A program made the translations under genes and the position numbers. Below are positions 23,819 to 34,810 of a stretch of 64,000 bases of DNA, piece after piece (position 1 is the stretch's first letter; the number at the start of each line of letters is the position of its first letter). The notes under the pieces are model-generated. The model did not search any database. It had not been told where the DNA came from and was given only the letters and a program-made list of their open reading frames with translations. This DNA comes from Rhabditoides inermis (taxonomy: Eukaryota; Nematoda; Chromadorea; Rhabditida; Rhabditidae). The stretch is from NCBI GenBank assembly GCA_963966185.1, contig CAWZYM010000027.1, positions 215,001 to 279,000 on the forward strand, written 5' to 3'.

Positions 23819-24668
23819 ATTATTCACACTTCAATAGCCGACACGTCAGCTCACTCAGGTGCGGAGCCCACTCGTCATATAAAGTGAGAGGCGGCGAGAT
23901 AGGGGGAGGAAATTAGCATATCCTCTCATTCCATAGTGCTCACACGTCGATTCGGCCCTCTATGTCTCCCCCTCGCCTGTTATGATTGCGTGTGTGCGGA
24001 TCGGCTTTCATCATCCCCCCTCATTCCATCACTTTCCATTGTTTGAGTGCGGAAGCAGCGAGGAACGAAGGCAGACGGAGGATCGAATCGCTACCGTAGC
24101 CGTCGCAGGCAGAGCGCAGAGATGCGGGGGTGTGCGGAGATGTGCAGAGATGCAGGGGGTGAAGTGTAGGAGCGAGTAATTGTTCCCCCCCAAATGAAAG
24201 CCGTCCACGTGGAAAAGTGAAGCAGGGAGCGACGACGGCAGTTAGAGTGACATTAGAGAGGAGAGAGAAGATGGCAGGAGGAGAAGAGGGGATGCGAGAG
24301 AGAGAGAGAGAGAGAGCAAATGCAAACATTATCACTCTTTTTCACAACCAACTTCCGCATTGTTTCGAAAATGATAGAGTGCTTTTTCAGTAACATAATC
24401 ACATAATAATGAAATGTACTTCACTGTTTTTAAAAAGTATTTTTAAGAGTGTGCCGAGTCGTTTATGCATGCTTCAACAACGTTTAGTGTTTAGATTTAG
24501 TGCGAACATAGATGTGATCACGAAAACAGTTTACTTTGATGTTGTGTGTTGTGTTCTGCTCACGAGTTTCTTTGAAGACGGTTCTCGAACTAATCATAAC
24601 ATGCTTCGCTGACTCGCTCGCTGCGCACGATTTCTCACTTGATGAAATATGATTCACAGAAAAAATAG

Positions 24669-24676
24669 TATAAATA
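24669..24676 (+). promoter_or_regulatory. TATA box of the small secreted-protein gene
   Basis: TATAAATA lies 33 bp before the start codon at 24709, predicting a very short leader of around 10 nt. Confidence 0.6.
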
Positions 24677-24708
24677 CATTGCAACGGATGCAGACCTCAT
24701 ATCACAAG

Positions 24709-25176
24709 ATGATTGGCAACGTCTTCCACCTTCTGGCGCTTCTTGCCATCGTCTCAGCTGCGGTCTTCCCTTCAATCAACATCACAGCAGTCACTGACAA
24801 GCTGAACAAGCTCAAGTCCAAGCAAGCAGTCACACTGCAACAGTTCACGAAGATGACTGAAGATGCCAGTATTGGTGAGATCAACCAGGCCTTCTACCGT
24901 ACCCTCGCCAGCCGCTGTCCGATGTTCTATGACAGAGGATTCTACCTAGAGTGCAACCGCAATCTCAACATGCTTCCTCTTCAAACGATCCACTCAAACA
25001 TGGTGCGTTCCATGCATGGACAGCTCGGAAAGAATGCCAAGAAGCTGACTGTAAAGTGCGAGGTTGGGGAGAAGGCGAAGGTGAAGGGCTCTGCTGCTGA
25101 CGGACTGCCCTATTACGTCTCCCTCAGTCATAGAGGCCTCCACGTCAACTGCTCTCTCAAGAAAGTCAAGAACTGA
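24709..25176 (+). CDS. Small secreted protein, intronless, unrecognised family
   Basis: A single 155-residue frame, MIGNVFHLLALLAIVSAAVF, starts with a clear signal peptide (cleavage probably after SAA). The mature protein is basic and Lys-rich with four cysteines, in SRCPMFY, LECNRN, VKCEVG and VNCSLK, enough for two disulfides, and one N-glycosylation site NIT near the start. I do not recognise the family. It is unusual here for having no intron and a near-consensus TATA box. An upstream in-frame ATG at 24649 exists but lies before the TATA-predicted start site. Its 3' flank was struck by the LINE insertions described next. Confidence 0.75.
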   Translation: MIGNVFHLLALLAIVSAAVFPSINITAVTDKLNKLKSKQAVTLQQFTKMTEDASIGEINQAFYRTLASRCPMFYDRGFYLECNRNLNMLPLQTIHSNMVRSMHGQLGKNAKKLTVKCEVGEKAKVKGSAADGLPYYVSLSHRGLHVNCSLKKVKN

Positions 25177-25238
25177 TGTATTGAAACACAAATCGGTAGT
25201 AATGTAAAACATTGTGATAACATAATATGTTAAATATG

Positions 25239-25304
25239 TTTGAATAATCTTTTAAATGATATATAAATAACGAGATATGGTGTATGTACAGTATCACTGG
25301 GTGT
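25239..25304. repeat. Left copy of a 66-bp target-site duplication
   Basis: The first part (25239-25263) recurs at 25534-25559 with one extra A. The second part (25267-25304, 38 bp) recurs exactly at 29073-29110. Together they make one duplicated target whose right copy was split by a later insertion. Confidence 0.75.
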
Positions 25305-25533
25305 CCGTATAAGGAATGGGAAGATGACTTCATAGCGGAGCTACCAGATCTCACGAAGACACGGGCACGAAAGGAATGGAAACGACTGGCTACCGAGGAA
25401 CCTGCAGTTTGGAATCAGATCATCTCCCGGCGCTTCTCATTATAACACCCGAGGACCCATGCATACACTATTGTATATGTTCATGAAATGCGATTCCGGA
25501 TAAAGTATTTGTTTGTTTGTATTTGTTTGTTTG
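25305..25533 (+). mobile_element. 5'-truncated LINE fragment with (TTTG)n tail
   Basis: About 230 bp ending GCGATTCCGGATAAAGTATT and a TTTG repeat tail. It is flanked by the two copies of the 66-bp duplication. A related 3' end (GCGATTCTGGATAAATATTT plus a TTGATT tail) is present at about 35338-35395. Confidence 0.7.
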
Positions 25534-25570
25534 TTTGAATAAATCTTTTAAATGATATAAGGTAATCGTC

Positions 25571-25912
25571 GTGGTGAGGGATGGCCGCCTGCACACCCTG
25601 CGCACGCCTCGCCCGTTCACCGACCACAAGAAGCCGACACCCGCCCCTCCCACCGTCACCGACTTCATCCCGCCGTCTGCGCCCGCCCGTGCTCCTAGGG
25701 GACGTCCTTCCACTCGCTCCCAGTCCTCCCACCCCCGCCCCACCTCTGCCTCTGTCTCTTCCTCAAAGTCCAGCACTAAGCGGGCTAATGACACTGCTGC
25801 CGCCTCCTCTTTGCAGCAGCAGGCTCCGAAGCAGTCGCGGGTGGACGCGAGCGAGCCGGCCGACGTGTCGCCTACTGCGATGGACACGAGCAGCTCTGGT
25901 GCCGCTGCCTAG
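25571..25912 (+). pseudogene. LINE ORF1 remnant
   Basis: A frame of about 113 residues, Pro/Ser/Ala/Thr-rich (VRDGRLHTLRTPRPFTDHKK), ends at TAG 25910. It is too short for a full CR1/Jockey ORF1 and lacks zinc knuckles, so it is probably the C-terminal part left after 5' truncation. Confidence 0.55.
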
Positions 25913-25933
25913 GACCTGCCCTCGAGTCCTGTT

Positions 25934-28315
25934 TTGCTCAACGACGGGCAGGTGTCTTCTTCTAGTTTTGATAATGTTGTTGTCCCTCACGTTGATTGTA
26001 CTCTCTCTTCTCATGTAGTAGGCATTCCGGGTTCTAAGGTTATTCTTCTAAATGCGCAATCGGTCAGAAACAAGTTTTATGAAATCGAATTAATATTAAA
26101 ATGTGAAAAGCCCTTGATCTGTTTATTCACCGAATCGTGGTTAGATCCACAGGACTCCGTGTCGTCATTCAAATTGGGTGGTCGCTACAACATTTTGCGT
26201 TCCGATAGGCCGTCGCACGCGGGTGGTGTTTTAGCGCTGTACAATTCTTCTCTCACTGTTCAACATGTTGCCAGCAAATCTCTCAATAACTTATGTGAGG
26301 TTCTCGTATTTGACATTCTACCGTCCCCCACGTTCGTATACTCCAAACCAATTCGTTTCATAACCTGTTACCGTACCCCCGGGTCATCTCAAATAATTAA
26401 ATCTACTGGTTCGCAATTAATATCGGAATTGGATTCACTTATTGATCATGATAATCGGTTTCACCTGATTCTTGGTGATTTTAATGCCCCCACTATCAAT
26501 TGGAAGACCTTCCAAGCTTTCGATTACTTTGACAAATCACTGCTCGACTTCTCCCTTTTACACTCCCTTTGTCAAACTGTTCAGCGTGCCACAATGGTCA
26601 GACGGGTAGGTAGACGTGCGCATACTCTTGATCTCGTATTTACGGACAACATTAGTCTCATTGGTTCCTCTAATCCACTCCCAAAATTCTCCACTTGTGA
26701 TCATTTACCTATTGAAATAATCTTAAAAATTCATGAACATCCACCTAACTCCAACGTCTCTCTCACCTTGCACCAAAACTATAAAAAAGCTAACTGGATG
26801 AAAATTAATGAAATCATTTCTGAAATCAATTGGAGTCGCGTATTTATTGGCAAAAACACTGAGGATGCGTGTTCTGAATTCTACCGTATTATTCACAACA
26901 TAATCGATGATCACATTCCGCTTGTCGCTTCAAAACCCAATCGCACCCGCTCTCTTCCATCTCATTTAAATAAGCTGAAGCGACATGCTATGAAGTTATC
27001 ATCGATTAGACCGCAATCTATGGATTCAGATCGAGCTCAGCGTAAATTACGCAAAGCTATTTATAAATGGAATTGTAAACGTGAGAAAAAATTAATTGTT
27101 AATGGAAACCGGTCAGCATTCTACCGGGACGTTCGCCAAAAAATGAATCCAGCAGATGGTATAAGCTCTCTCTACAACAATGGAGTTTTTGTACACGAAT
27201 CAGAATTTAAATGTGAACTTTTTGCGGCATATTTTGATTCAGTTTATGCTAATTTGGGTTCCCCTCCTGGGTCTCAACTGCAATATTTGAAAGAATCTCT
27301 GGATGTTATTGATATTTCTCTTTTAACTGTTCATCATTTTATCAGTAAACTAAAATCTAAATTCAACACTTCTCCAGATGGAATTAATAATGTTTTTCTT
27401 AAAAACACTTCGAAATCCATAACGGTTCCGCTGACCATTTTATTTTCCATGTCTATGTCAGTTTGTTCTATTCCGCAGATCTGGAAAGAAGCATGGATTA
27501 AGCCTCTATACAAAAAGGGTCCTCGTGAACTCGTCTCGAATTACAGGCCTATATCTCTAACTTGCAGCATTTCCAAAGTTTTTGAACGCCTGTGCGTGAA
27601 ACAAATAACAGATTTCTTTGAGAAAAATAACGTTCTTTCCCCTAAACAATTTGGTTTTCGCAAAAATAGATCTACAAATGCCCAACTCATTGAATGCCAT
27701 AGCCATTGGTGTAAATATGTTTCGGCAGGTTTAGTCGTTGACTGCATATACTTTGATTTCAAGAAAGCTTTCGACACCATAAACCATTCACTTCTGTTTA
27801 AAAAATTAGATTCCATGGGCATCCGCGGAAATACTCTTGGTTGGATTAAAGAGTTTCTCAAGGACAGAAAACAGTCCGTTATGGTTGGTGGCAAGCAATC
27901 AAAACCAAGTACTGTTAACTGTGGAGTTCCTCAGGGTTCCTGTTTAGGCCCACTACTTTTTAACGTATTCATTGACAACATCTATGATAATTTACCTGAT
28001 AATGTTAAATGCGCGCTCTATGCAGATGACTTGAAAGTGTACTACCCGTTTGACCCTTGTGATACAACTGCTGCGTCAATATTCCAACTAGCTATAAATA
28101 TCGTAATTGATTGGGCATCCTCTTGGGGGCTACAAATTTCCACGGAGAAAACTCAAATTCTACACATAGGTAAGAAAAACCCTAAGCACACTTACTTTGT
28201 ACAAGGGTGTGCCTTAGTCCCTGTTGAAATCGCTAAAGATTTGGGTGTTCTCATGAGCGGATCACTCTTATTCAGAGACCCACATTATTCAACAAACTCT
28301 TTTCGCCATAAATGA
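25934..28315 (+). pseudogene. LINE ORF2, endonuclease plus reverse transcriptase, broken by a frameshift near its 3' end
   Basis: The APE-type endonuclease shows its landmarks in order: LLNAQSVRNK, FTESW, GDFNAPTINW, HTLDLVFTD and TCDHLPIEI. The reverse transcriptase shows KGPRELVSNYRPISL, FGFRKNRSTNAQL, YFDFKKAFDTINH, VPQGSCLGPLLF and the YADD active site (near 28019). The frame ends at TGA 28313, in a region where related elements continue (DLGVLMSGS...). The rest of the protein is in another frame from about 28310. Catalytic motifs look intact, so the copy is young, but the frameshift makes it non-autonomous unless the break is an assembly error. Confidence 0.85.
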
Positions 28316-28841
28316 TTTTTTCAGAACCTATAAAACCAGGGATCTTAACATCTTGGTAACTGCCTACAAAACTTATTTTAGGTGCAAATTGGAATACTGC
28401 ACTGAACTATGGAATCCGCAGGATGTATTTTCTATTAACCTCATTGAAAATGTACAGCGTTATTTCACTCGTCGCGTGTGTCAGCGTATCGGTCGCACCC
28501 TTTCCTATCCTCAACGCCTAGAGCTACTCAATCTTGAAACACTCGAATATCGCCGTTTTTTGAATGACATCACCTATATACATAAGTTCATTCACTCTAA
28601 AACAATTTTGGATTATCAAGGGCTTTTCACTATTATTCCAACAAGATCCAGAAACTCAAACGAATTTAGAATTGTGCCTTCATTCGATAACAATGGCCAA
28701 ATAAGCACATTTATTAGTAGAGCTTTTAGTACCTGGAATGCCTTACCTTCTGACGTTGTACATATCCGTGACCACACCTCTTTTAAACAACACCTATCTT
28801 CCCTAGAATTAATGACACTGTCTAAAATCCGTCGTTTTTGA
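28311..28841 (+). pseudogene. C-terminal part of LINE ORF2 after the frameshift
   Basis: In the shifted frame the text reads DFFRTYKTRDLNILVTAYKT, then CKLEYCTELWNPQ and RLELLNLETLEYRR, the typical CR1/Jockey ORF2 C-terminal region, to a stop at 28839. Confidence 0.8.
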
Positions 28842-28987
28842 GCACATCCATGTTTTTCCTTTCCTTTTGTATTATATCATGTTATCTATCGTTCATGTTA
28901 TGTCTCCTCCCTTTCACACATACCAATGTCGTATTCTATTTTCTTTCCCGTTTTTGCAATGTCTTTGTTTATGTAACACGACAATAA

Positions 28988-28989
28988 AA

Positions 28990-29074
<85 letters not shown>
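28988..29074. repeat. (TA)n tail of the LINE
   Basis: About 40 TA units directly after the LINE poly-A-like end, running into the split target-site duplication. Confidence 0.9.
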
Positions 29075-29076
<2 letters not shown>

Positions 29077-29110
29077 CGAGATATGGTGTATGTACAGTAT
29101 CACTGGGTGT

Positions 29111-30224
29111 TCATGCGAGATTGGGGGAAAGAGTGTCCAGGCGAGGATGGGAATCGGATGGGCGCGGTGAGATGGAGCGGCGAGAGGGGGCGGGGCGAGA
29201 GGGGGCGGGGCAAGAGGGGACGGAGCGTGACGGAGTGCTTGAAGGCTACAGTCGACACGGGGCTACGATTGCGGTCATCAGAATGCAGAAGACGCAGGCC
29301 GCCTGTAGAAGATAAGGAAAATTGATAAGGGATAGTGAAGCACTCACTTGACGACGGAGAGACATCATCCATTCAGAGAAGACCTGTTCAAGCGGGAGGG
29401 AGGAACCGACATATTCGATACCGACTCTGAGAGAGTGACGCATCCTCTCCGGGTGGTTCCCTTATGTACAGATCTCTCGACTCCACCCCTCGCAGTCTGT
29501 TGGTCCGTTTACGATCTATCTCCATGCTACCGGCATTGGAGAGGGAGAGAGGAACGCACCTGGGTTGTAAAAGGGAATCATGCATGATTTCTCAGAATGC
29601 GATTGCGAATATGGTTGAGTCGATGACTGATCTGTGTAGAACATGTACAATTAGTTCGAAATATTGATATTGGTTCAGAATATTACTTCAAAAGGTCAAT
29701 TAGTTCAAAAATTGAAATCTTGACTAGACTCCCGGGAGTGTAGAGTATTTTCATTGATCCGCAAAAAAGGTCTTGTGTGATCTTCTTTGGCGTGTTCCGG
29801 TCGATGACACGTCGTTGCGAGTGATGACGTGGCGAAGGGATCTGCACTCTCTTGCCCACTCTCGTCCTCTCCTCTCATCCACTCTCATTCATGCACCCGA
29901 CAGCTGAGCACACCTGGATCTCGGACCAGACTAACTGCCTAATCGCACAGTAGCCGATACGGTACTCTAATAAATTCATTAATTCAGTTTACTGTTCCTT
30001 CATGAAAGGGTTGCAAATGAACTCGATAGCAAAATGATATCGAACAGTGAATTGGACAAGATTACTGTAAAAGGGGTTTCCTGCACTACCATAGTATGTG
30101 AAGACCATTAGCGATCATGCGCAAACAAGTCGGCTTTAGGATAGTAATTTGCACTTTTGCATAGAATGATCCTGAGACCACTGAACTGTTTGACTGATCC
30201 GGGTCCATGGATAATGGATGATGG
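29111..30224. other. Spacer between the LINE and the ShKT gene
   Basis: It has a G-rich patch with GGCGGGGC repeats at about 29180-29225 and otherwise no supported feature. Confidence 0.4.
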
Positions 30225-30233
30225 TATAAAAAG
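30225..30233 (+). promoter_or_regulatory. TATA box of the ShKT gene
   Basis: TATAAAAAG lies 44 bp upstream of the start codon at 30269, with no ATG between. Confidence 0.65.
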
Positions 30234-30268
30234 GGATTGCGCGTGTCTTCCTCACTCCTCCACTCGCC

Positions 30269-31015
30269 ATGCAACTCTTCCTTCTCGCAGTCCTTCTCTC
30301 GGCCGCAGCCGCCACTGACACCACCACCACAGTCGCCCCAACCACCACCACCGCACCAGGCGGAACCACCGCTCCCGGTGCCGTCACGGTAAACGCACCA
30401 CTGTTTCTCGAACTCACGCACTCATTCAGACGGGCGCGGCGGGTGGCGCGACAACGGGATCGACGACGAGTGAGTAGAGGGGGATTGTGCTGTGAATGGT
30501 GTGTCGTTCAGCGTGTGTGGACTCGAATGTGGCCGACTGCACGCGGGCCGCCGCCTACTGCAACAAGCCCAGCTACTTCGACTTCATGACAGCGGCAAGC
30601 ATACGCATCTGATATCTTGTAGAACTCACGACTAGAACGGTCTCAGTATCTGTGCAGAGCACGATCATCAGTGTGTCACTTACGCCTTATGCCTTAGGCG
30701 TCTACGTGGCAGAACCTAGGTGCTCTTAGATTATAACTGACACTGTGTAGGGCACGATAGTCTCTGTCCTCATCTAGTGTCAACCTTTTCGATTTCAGCA
30801 GTGCCCGAACACGTGTGGTCGTTGTGCCCCGCCCCCTTCGACTGGCTGTGTAGACAAGGTGCATCCGAGGACGGGAGTCAGCGACTGTCCCCGACTCGCG
30901 TACCTGTGCAACAACAACGCCTACTTCGCTCTCATGACACAGGTTGGCTCCATTGAGATACTTTCCTTTCACCCTTCCATTCCAGCAATGCCCTCTCACC
31001 TGCGGCCGCTGCTGA
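30269..31015 (+). CDS. Secreted protein with a Thr-rich stalk and two ShKT domains
   Basis: ATG 30269 gives a signal peptide (MQLFLLAVLLSAAAA), then a Thr/Pro/Ala-rich, likely O-glycosylated segment across two small exons. Domain 1 starts CVDSNVADC, continues TRAAAYC, and ends QCPNTCGRC. Domain 2 starts CVDKVHPRTGVSDC and ends QCPLTCGRC with stop TGA at 31013. Each has the six cysteines of the ShKT fold, and both introns inside the domains fall just before the final QCP-TCGRC exon, so the domains arose by exon-pair duplication. The Lys-Tyr potassium-channel-blocking dyad of sea anemone ShK is not present, so a structural or cuticle/secreted role is more likely than channel block. The intron 30595-30798 has a GC donor. 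AATAAA follows near 31067. Confidence 0.85.
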
Positions 31016-31384
31016 GCTGACAAGAATATGATGCACTAATCAACTAATATATGTATCGCTCATATAAATAAATTCTGCAACCACATAGAGTCAAGTTAAT
31101 AATTGGCTATGTGCCTGCCGCCGCGCGCGAATGATGGACAATCGCCGTGCACCTGGTTCCTTTATAGTACTCCCTCCGAGTGCAACATGGAGTTCACACC
31201 ACCATACAATCACAACGTTCACAAGTGCACCTGGGTTCTGTCACACCGACGCATAAGTGACAGAAAGCGGATGATCGTGCTCTACACAGTGTCACGTATA
31301 TAAGAACCGTCGACGGATGAGCTGTCAGTGATTTCGTTTACGTACCGAGTGAACAGTGAGTTCCACTGATACTTTTATCGCTGA

Positions 31385-31665
31385 TACTTACTTATTATTT
31401 GTTATTATTACTTATTATTATTGACTGATTATTATCGCCCTTTCCCGGGCGCTTGACCGTATACCAAGGTGATAAATTGGTAGCAGTCTGCTTTGAAGGT
31501 AACCCACAAAGTAGGCCACCCACGGGCGCATTATTGCGAAAATAGGCCAGATACCGTCGTCGGAAAATTGTTGGGAAATGGTGTAGTGCCATGGTCCTCC
31601 TTCGACCCCCTCCGCAGATTGAATCTCTTGAATCGGGGTGATACCTTTACCTTTACCTTTACCTT
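31385..31665 (-). repeat. Probable retroelement 3' fragment with TAA-type tail
   Basis: Read on the minus strand, a GC-balanced block ends GAAAGGGCGATAATAATC and runs into TAA repeats, as LINE or SINE tails do. On the other side is a GGTAAA repeat (plus-strand ACCTTT units at 31640-31665). No coding domain is recognisable. Confidence 0.35.
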
Positions 31666-32589
31666 TTATTGATTATTATTATATTTATCACTGATACTAT
31701 GCTTGGAAATAGGTAATGTAGTAATCTTCAAAGGCACTTTGAATGAATGAATTTATTACAGTAATAATCTGCGTCACACATCAATAATCAACGTTTTAAA
31801 CCAAAGGAAAGAGGATACCGCATAAAACACGTGTTATCGTAGATAGAGGAATGGGATCACCCCGCCTGGATGGTGGGAGTGGAGCGGCGGAGGGAACCGC
31901 TCGCTACGCCGCTCCACTTTGTATTTACCCGCGTGCGATATGTTTTGCTAACAAATTATCATAGAATCCCTTGAGTACAGTGGTGCAGAAGTTCTTCCGA
32001 GCGGGCGGGTCCTTGAACGAGTTGAACTTGATTGGATGTATGACGCTGAGGGTGGTGCACACAACGGTTTGATAAACAGCCAGGAATCGTGAGAGAGGCA
32101 TGCATTGGATTGGTAGGGAGAAGAGGTAGTGATGGGGAAAGATGATGGAAGAGCTGTGACTGAACAAGAAGAGAAGAGGTAGGTGTGAGATGTACCGTGA
32201 TGACTTGGTAGGTCCTCGGAACGACCGCTCGGCACGTGCGACAAAACAACGAATGCCCTCTGGTCGCCGTCATTTCTTCACATTGACTCCAATCAAACCA
32301 ACTCACATTAGCATGCCCCGCCCCTCTAGTGAGAGGGGGGTAGAAAAAAGAGAAGGGAGAGGAAGAGGAAGAGGAAGAGGAAGAGATGAAAGAGGTATAG
32401 GAAGAAGCATGGATAAGGTTCCGCCAATTCTTCTGTTGTTATTCGCCGATGATCTACCTTCTTTATTCAAAGCATAGGCTCGCACTAACATAGCTCAGAA
32501 TTTTTCGGCGAAACGATTATCGTGGAAAGTTATCATACAGTATTCATAATGAAAATGCATTGCATATTTTCGTCGGCGTTCATAAATAT

Positions 32590-32594
32590 CTCTT

Positions 32595-32642
<48 letters not shown>
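32590..32642. repeat. (CT)n microsatellite
   Basis: A CT run of about 50 bp. Confidence 0.9.
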
Positions 32643-32645
<3 letters not shown>

Positions 32646-32663
32646 TCGCTGATCTTCTCACAA

Positions 32664-32734
32664 GACCACGTGGCGTAATGGTAAAGCTCTCGCTTAGCAA
32701 GCGGGTCCACGGCATCCATCTTGGGTACCCACGC
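32664..32734 (+). repeat. tRNA-Ala-like sequence, pseudogene or SINE head
   Basis: TGGCGTAATGG fits the A box of the Pol III promoter and CTCGCTTAGCAAGCGGG forms an anticodon arm with AGC (Ala). The T arm and acceptor stem do not pair and the B box is degenerate, and a T run follows. It is therefore a decayed tRNA or the head of a tRNA-derived SINE rather than a working gene. Confidence 0.4.
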
Positions 32735-32904
32735 AAAACTTTTTTTTTAAATCAAACTCGAAACACCATCTAATGAGTTCTGATCTTTGTCTAACCACTT
32801 TAATGTCTCTACGGGAAAGAGTGGAACTCATTTGCGGGCCCACTATAGTGTCACGTATATTCCAAACACGGCGGATTATCCGCGGAACACCCAATAGAGA
32901 AAAA

Positions 32905-33095
32905 TCTCAGGGGCGGGCAGCGCAACGCGGCCGCCACGCACGCGATTGGCGCGCAGGCGGACACGTGAATCAGGCGATTCGGCCAATCAGGCGATTCGGG
33001 CGGCGCATAAGACTGACGCGTCCCTTCATTTACATACCCGCCTGCAGGCCGCAGCGCGCGCGACAGAAGCGCGACGCGGCGCCCCGCCCCTGAGA
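32905..33095. repeat. GC-rich element of about 190 bp with 13-bp perfect terminal inverted repeats
   Basis: TCTCAGGGGCGGG at 32905-32917 is the reverse complement of CCCGCCCCTGAGA at 33083-33095, and the similarity continues imperfectly inward. It contains two copies of AATCAGGCGATTCGG and CCAAT-like words. No clear target-site duplication was found, so MITE status is tentative. Confidence 0.55.
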
Positions 33096-33383
33096 AAAGT
33101 TGTTCAGCAATATGGGGAGTTCGGGCAGCCGTGTCCAAAGGCATATTCCCGCAGAAGGGATAGAAAGCAGATGCTCGTGATCTTTGTAGTCTAACATGAA
33201 AATATCAATGCTTTTTTATTATGTGTTTATTATTTCATCGCAACGGCACAACCCGTCATATCAATTCACTGTACAAGCTGCAGAATAAAGCATGCAAACC
33301 GGAAAAAAGCGTAGCTTGTAAGTTGTAAGATACAACTTACAACTCAAAGCATAAGAACAAAAGGAAAGAAGGAAAGATATAGT

Positions 33384-33922
33384 CTACTTGATCCTCGCGA
33401 CTGGGGAGAAGACAAAGTTGAAGAAGAACTTGAAGGCGTCGAATATCCTGTGCCAGAGTCCGCTGGACGAGAGCTGGCGAGCCGTCACCTTCTTTGCCAA
33501 CTTGCGCATTTCCTTGCGCTGCCACTGAACACAAACAACTCTTTCTCTCTCCCTCTCCTCCCTCTCTGCTCACATTCTTGCACATGTCGCACTCCAGTTG
33601 GAGCAGCTTCAGCCTCGGGGGATAGCGGAACACGGGGTACTGGTCGAAGAATCCCACGAATCGAACCACGTCTCCTGCAAATCATCACAAGTTGGATCAA
33701 CTATGCTGCCTTATCACTGACACAGGGAGAAAACACATTAACAATACAACATGAACGGGTACTTGTGGGTGGAATCGATCCTTCGATCACACATGATGTA
33801 AAGGAGTTGCAGGATCTTCTATCGCACCCACCCTCATCGAGGTACTTGAGAATGTCGAAGAAGACGTGCGACGCCGACAGAAGGATGCTGCTCTTGCTGC
33901 TGCTGGCCTAGAAGACTCTCTT

Positions 33923-33953
<31 letters not shown>

Positions 33954-34762
33954 TTGTCTGCCTCTCTATCCCCCCCTCTCCTCTCACCAGCCTCTCTCCA
34001 TACGGTCCCGCCACTTCCAGCTCGAATGTGTAGACATTGTGTTCGGACAAAGAACATTCGTTCGGCCTGCAACCATTACGTCTTTCAATCAGCCATTCAT
34101 TCATTTCATTCGAAACAATCACAATCAGAACAAGATGCCTTCGATAAGCACAGCTGGCCAGACCAACTCATACTCTCCCACCCGTCCTCACCTCATTCCC
34201 GTCTTGTATCCCTCCGTGGTGCGGTTGCTGTCGTAGAAGCACCTGAACACGATTATCAAACCACGCTCTCGCCCCGCCCCCATCAGCCCGCCCACCTGAG
34301 TGTCTGGCTGAGGCTGTCGGGCAAGTAGCCAAGCAGGGTCTCGAACGAGTTGTCAATGTTCACCACCCGCACCGACTGCACTGTGCCCTTCCAGCTGATA
34401 GCCGTGCCTAAACATCTCTCTCTCTCTCTCTCTCTCTCTCACACCCACCCTTCAACTGACTGCACTCTATCTGGTTCTGAATGGAATTGCTGGCGGAAGG
34501 CGAACAGTGCTTGTCATACTGTGCCCTGTAAACACATGCTACTCCAATCACAGCTATGGGACCACCCACAAAGACTGAGTACATGTAACCACGGACCACC
34601 CACAACGTCCACCCACCAGGTCATATTGGTAACGTCTCCCGCGGGGTCGAAGGACACCTGTCCCTGGTACATGAATGATATGGTCATGAGGAGAGCCCCG
34701 AGATAGACTCCGAACACAACCCACTTGCGAGAATGGGTGTCGGATGGAAACACTGAACAGGG

Positions 34763-34810
<48 letters not shown>

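Larger units (their letters stand above)
21906..24668. other. Gene-poor region upstream of VGLUT
   Basis: It contains GA microsatellites (22190-22249, 22385-22409, 23782-23817, 24297-24316), a minisatellite (separate entry) and no frame that I can match to a family. It is the likely VGLUT promoter side. Confidence 0.5.
25561..29072 (+). mobile_element. CR1/Jockey-like non-LTR retrotransposon, near full-length but frameshifted
   Basis: It holds an ORF1 remnant, an ORF2 with endonuclease and reverse transcriptase, and a short 3' UTR ending CAATAAAAAAA and a (TA)n tail. It sits inside the right-hand copy of the 66-bp duplication of the older LINE fragment, splitting it at about 25560 / 29073. 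The 5' end is probably truncated within ORF1. Confidence 0.88.
31016..33383. other. Gene-free stretch between the ShKT and wolframin genes
   Basis: It contains a repeat fragment (31385-31665), a tRNA-like sequence (32664-32734), a GC-rich inverted-repeat element (32905-33095) and CT runs (32590-32642). No coding sequence with family support was seen. Confidence 0.5.

Noticed and set aside
28867..29076. Frame ending in a long Ile-Tyr repeat
   Set aside because: It is the translation of the (TA)n tail of the LINE.
30269..31015. A sea-anemone-like potassium-channel toxin
   Set aside because: Only the ShKT cysteine fold is shared; the functional Lys-Tyr pair is absent, and such domains are common in ordinary secreted nematode proteins.
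32664..32734. A functional tRNA-Ala(AGC) gene
   Set aside because: The anticodon arm and A box are fine, but the T arm, B box and acceptor stem do not fit, so it is listed only as tRNA-like.
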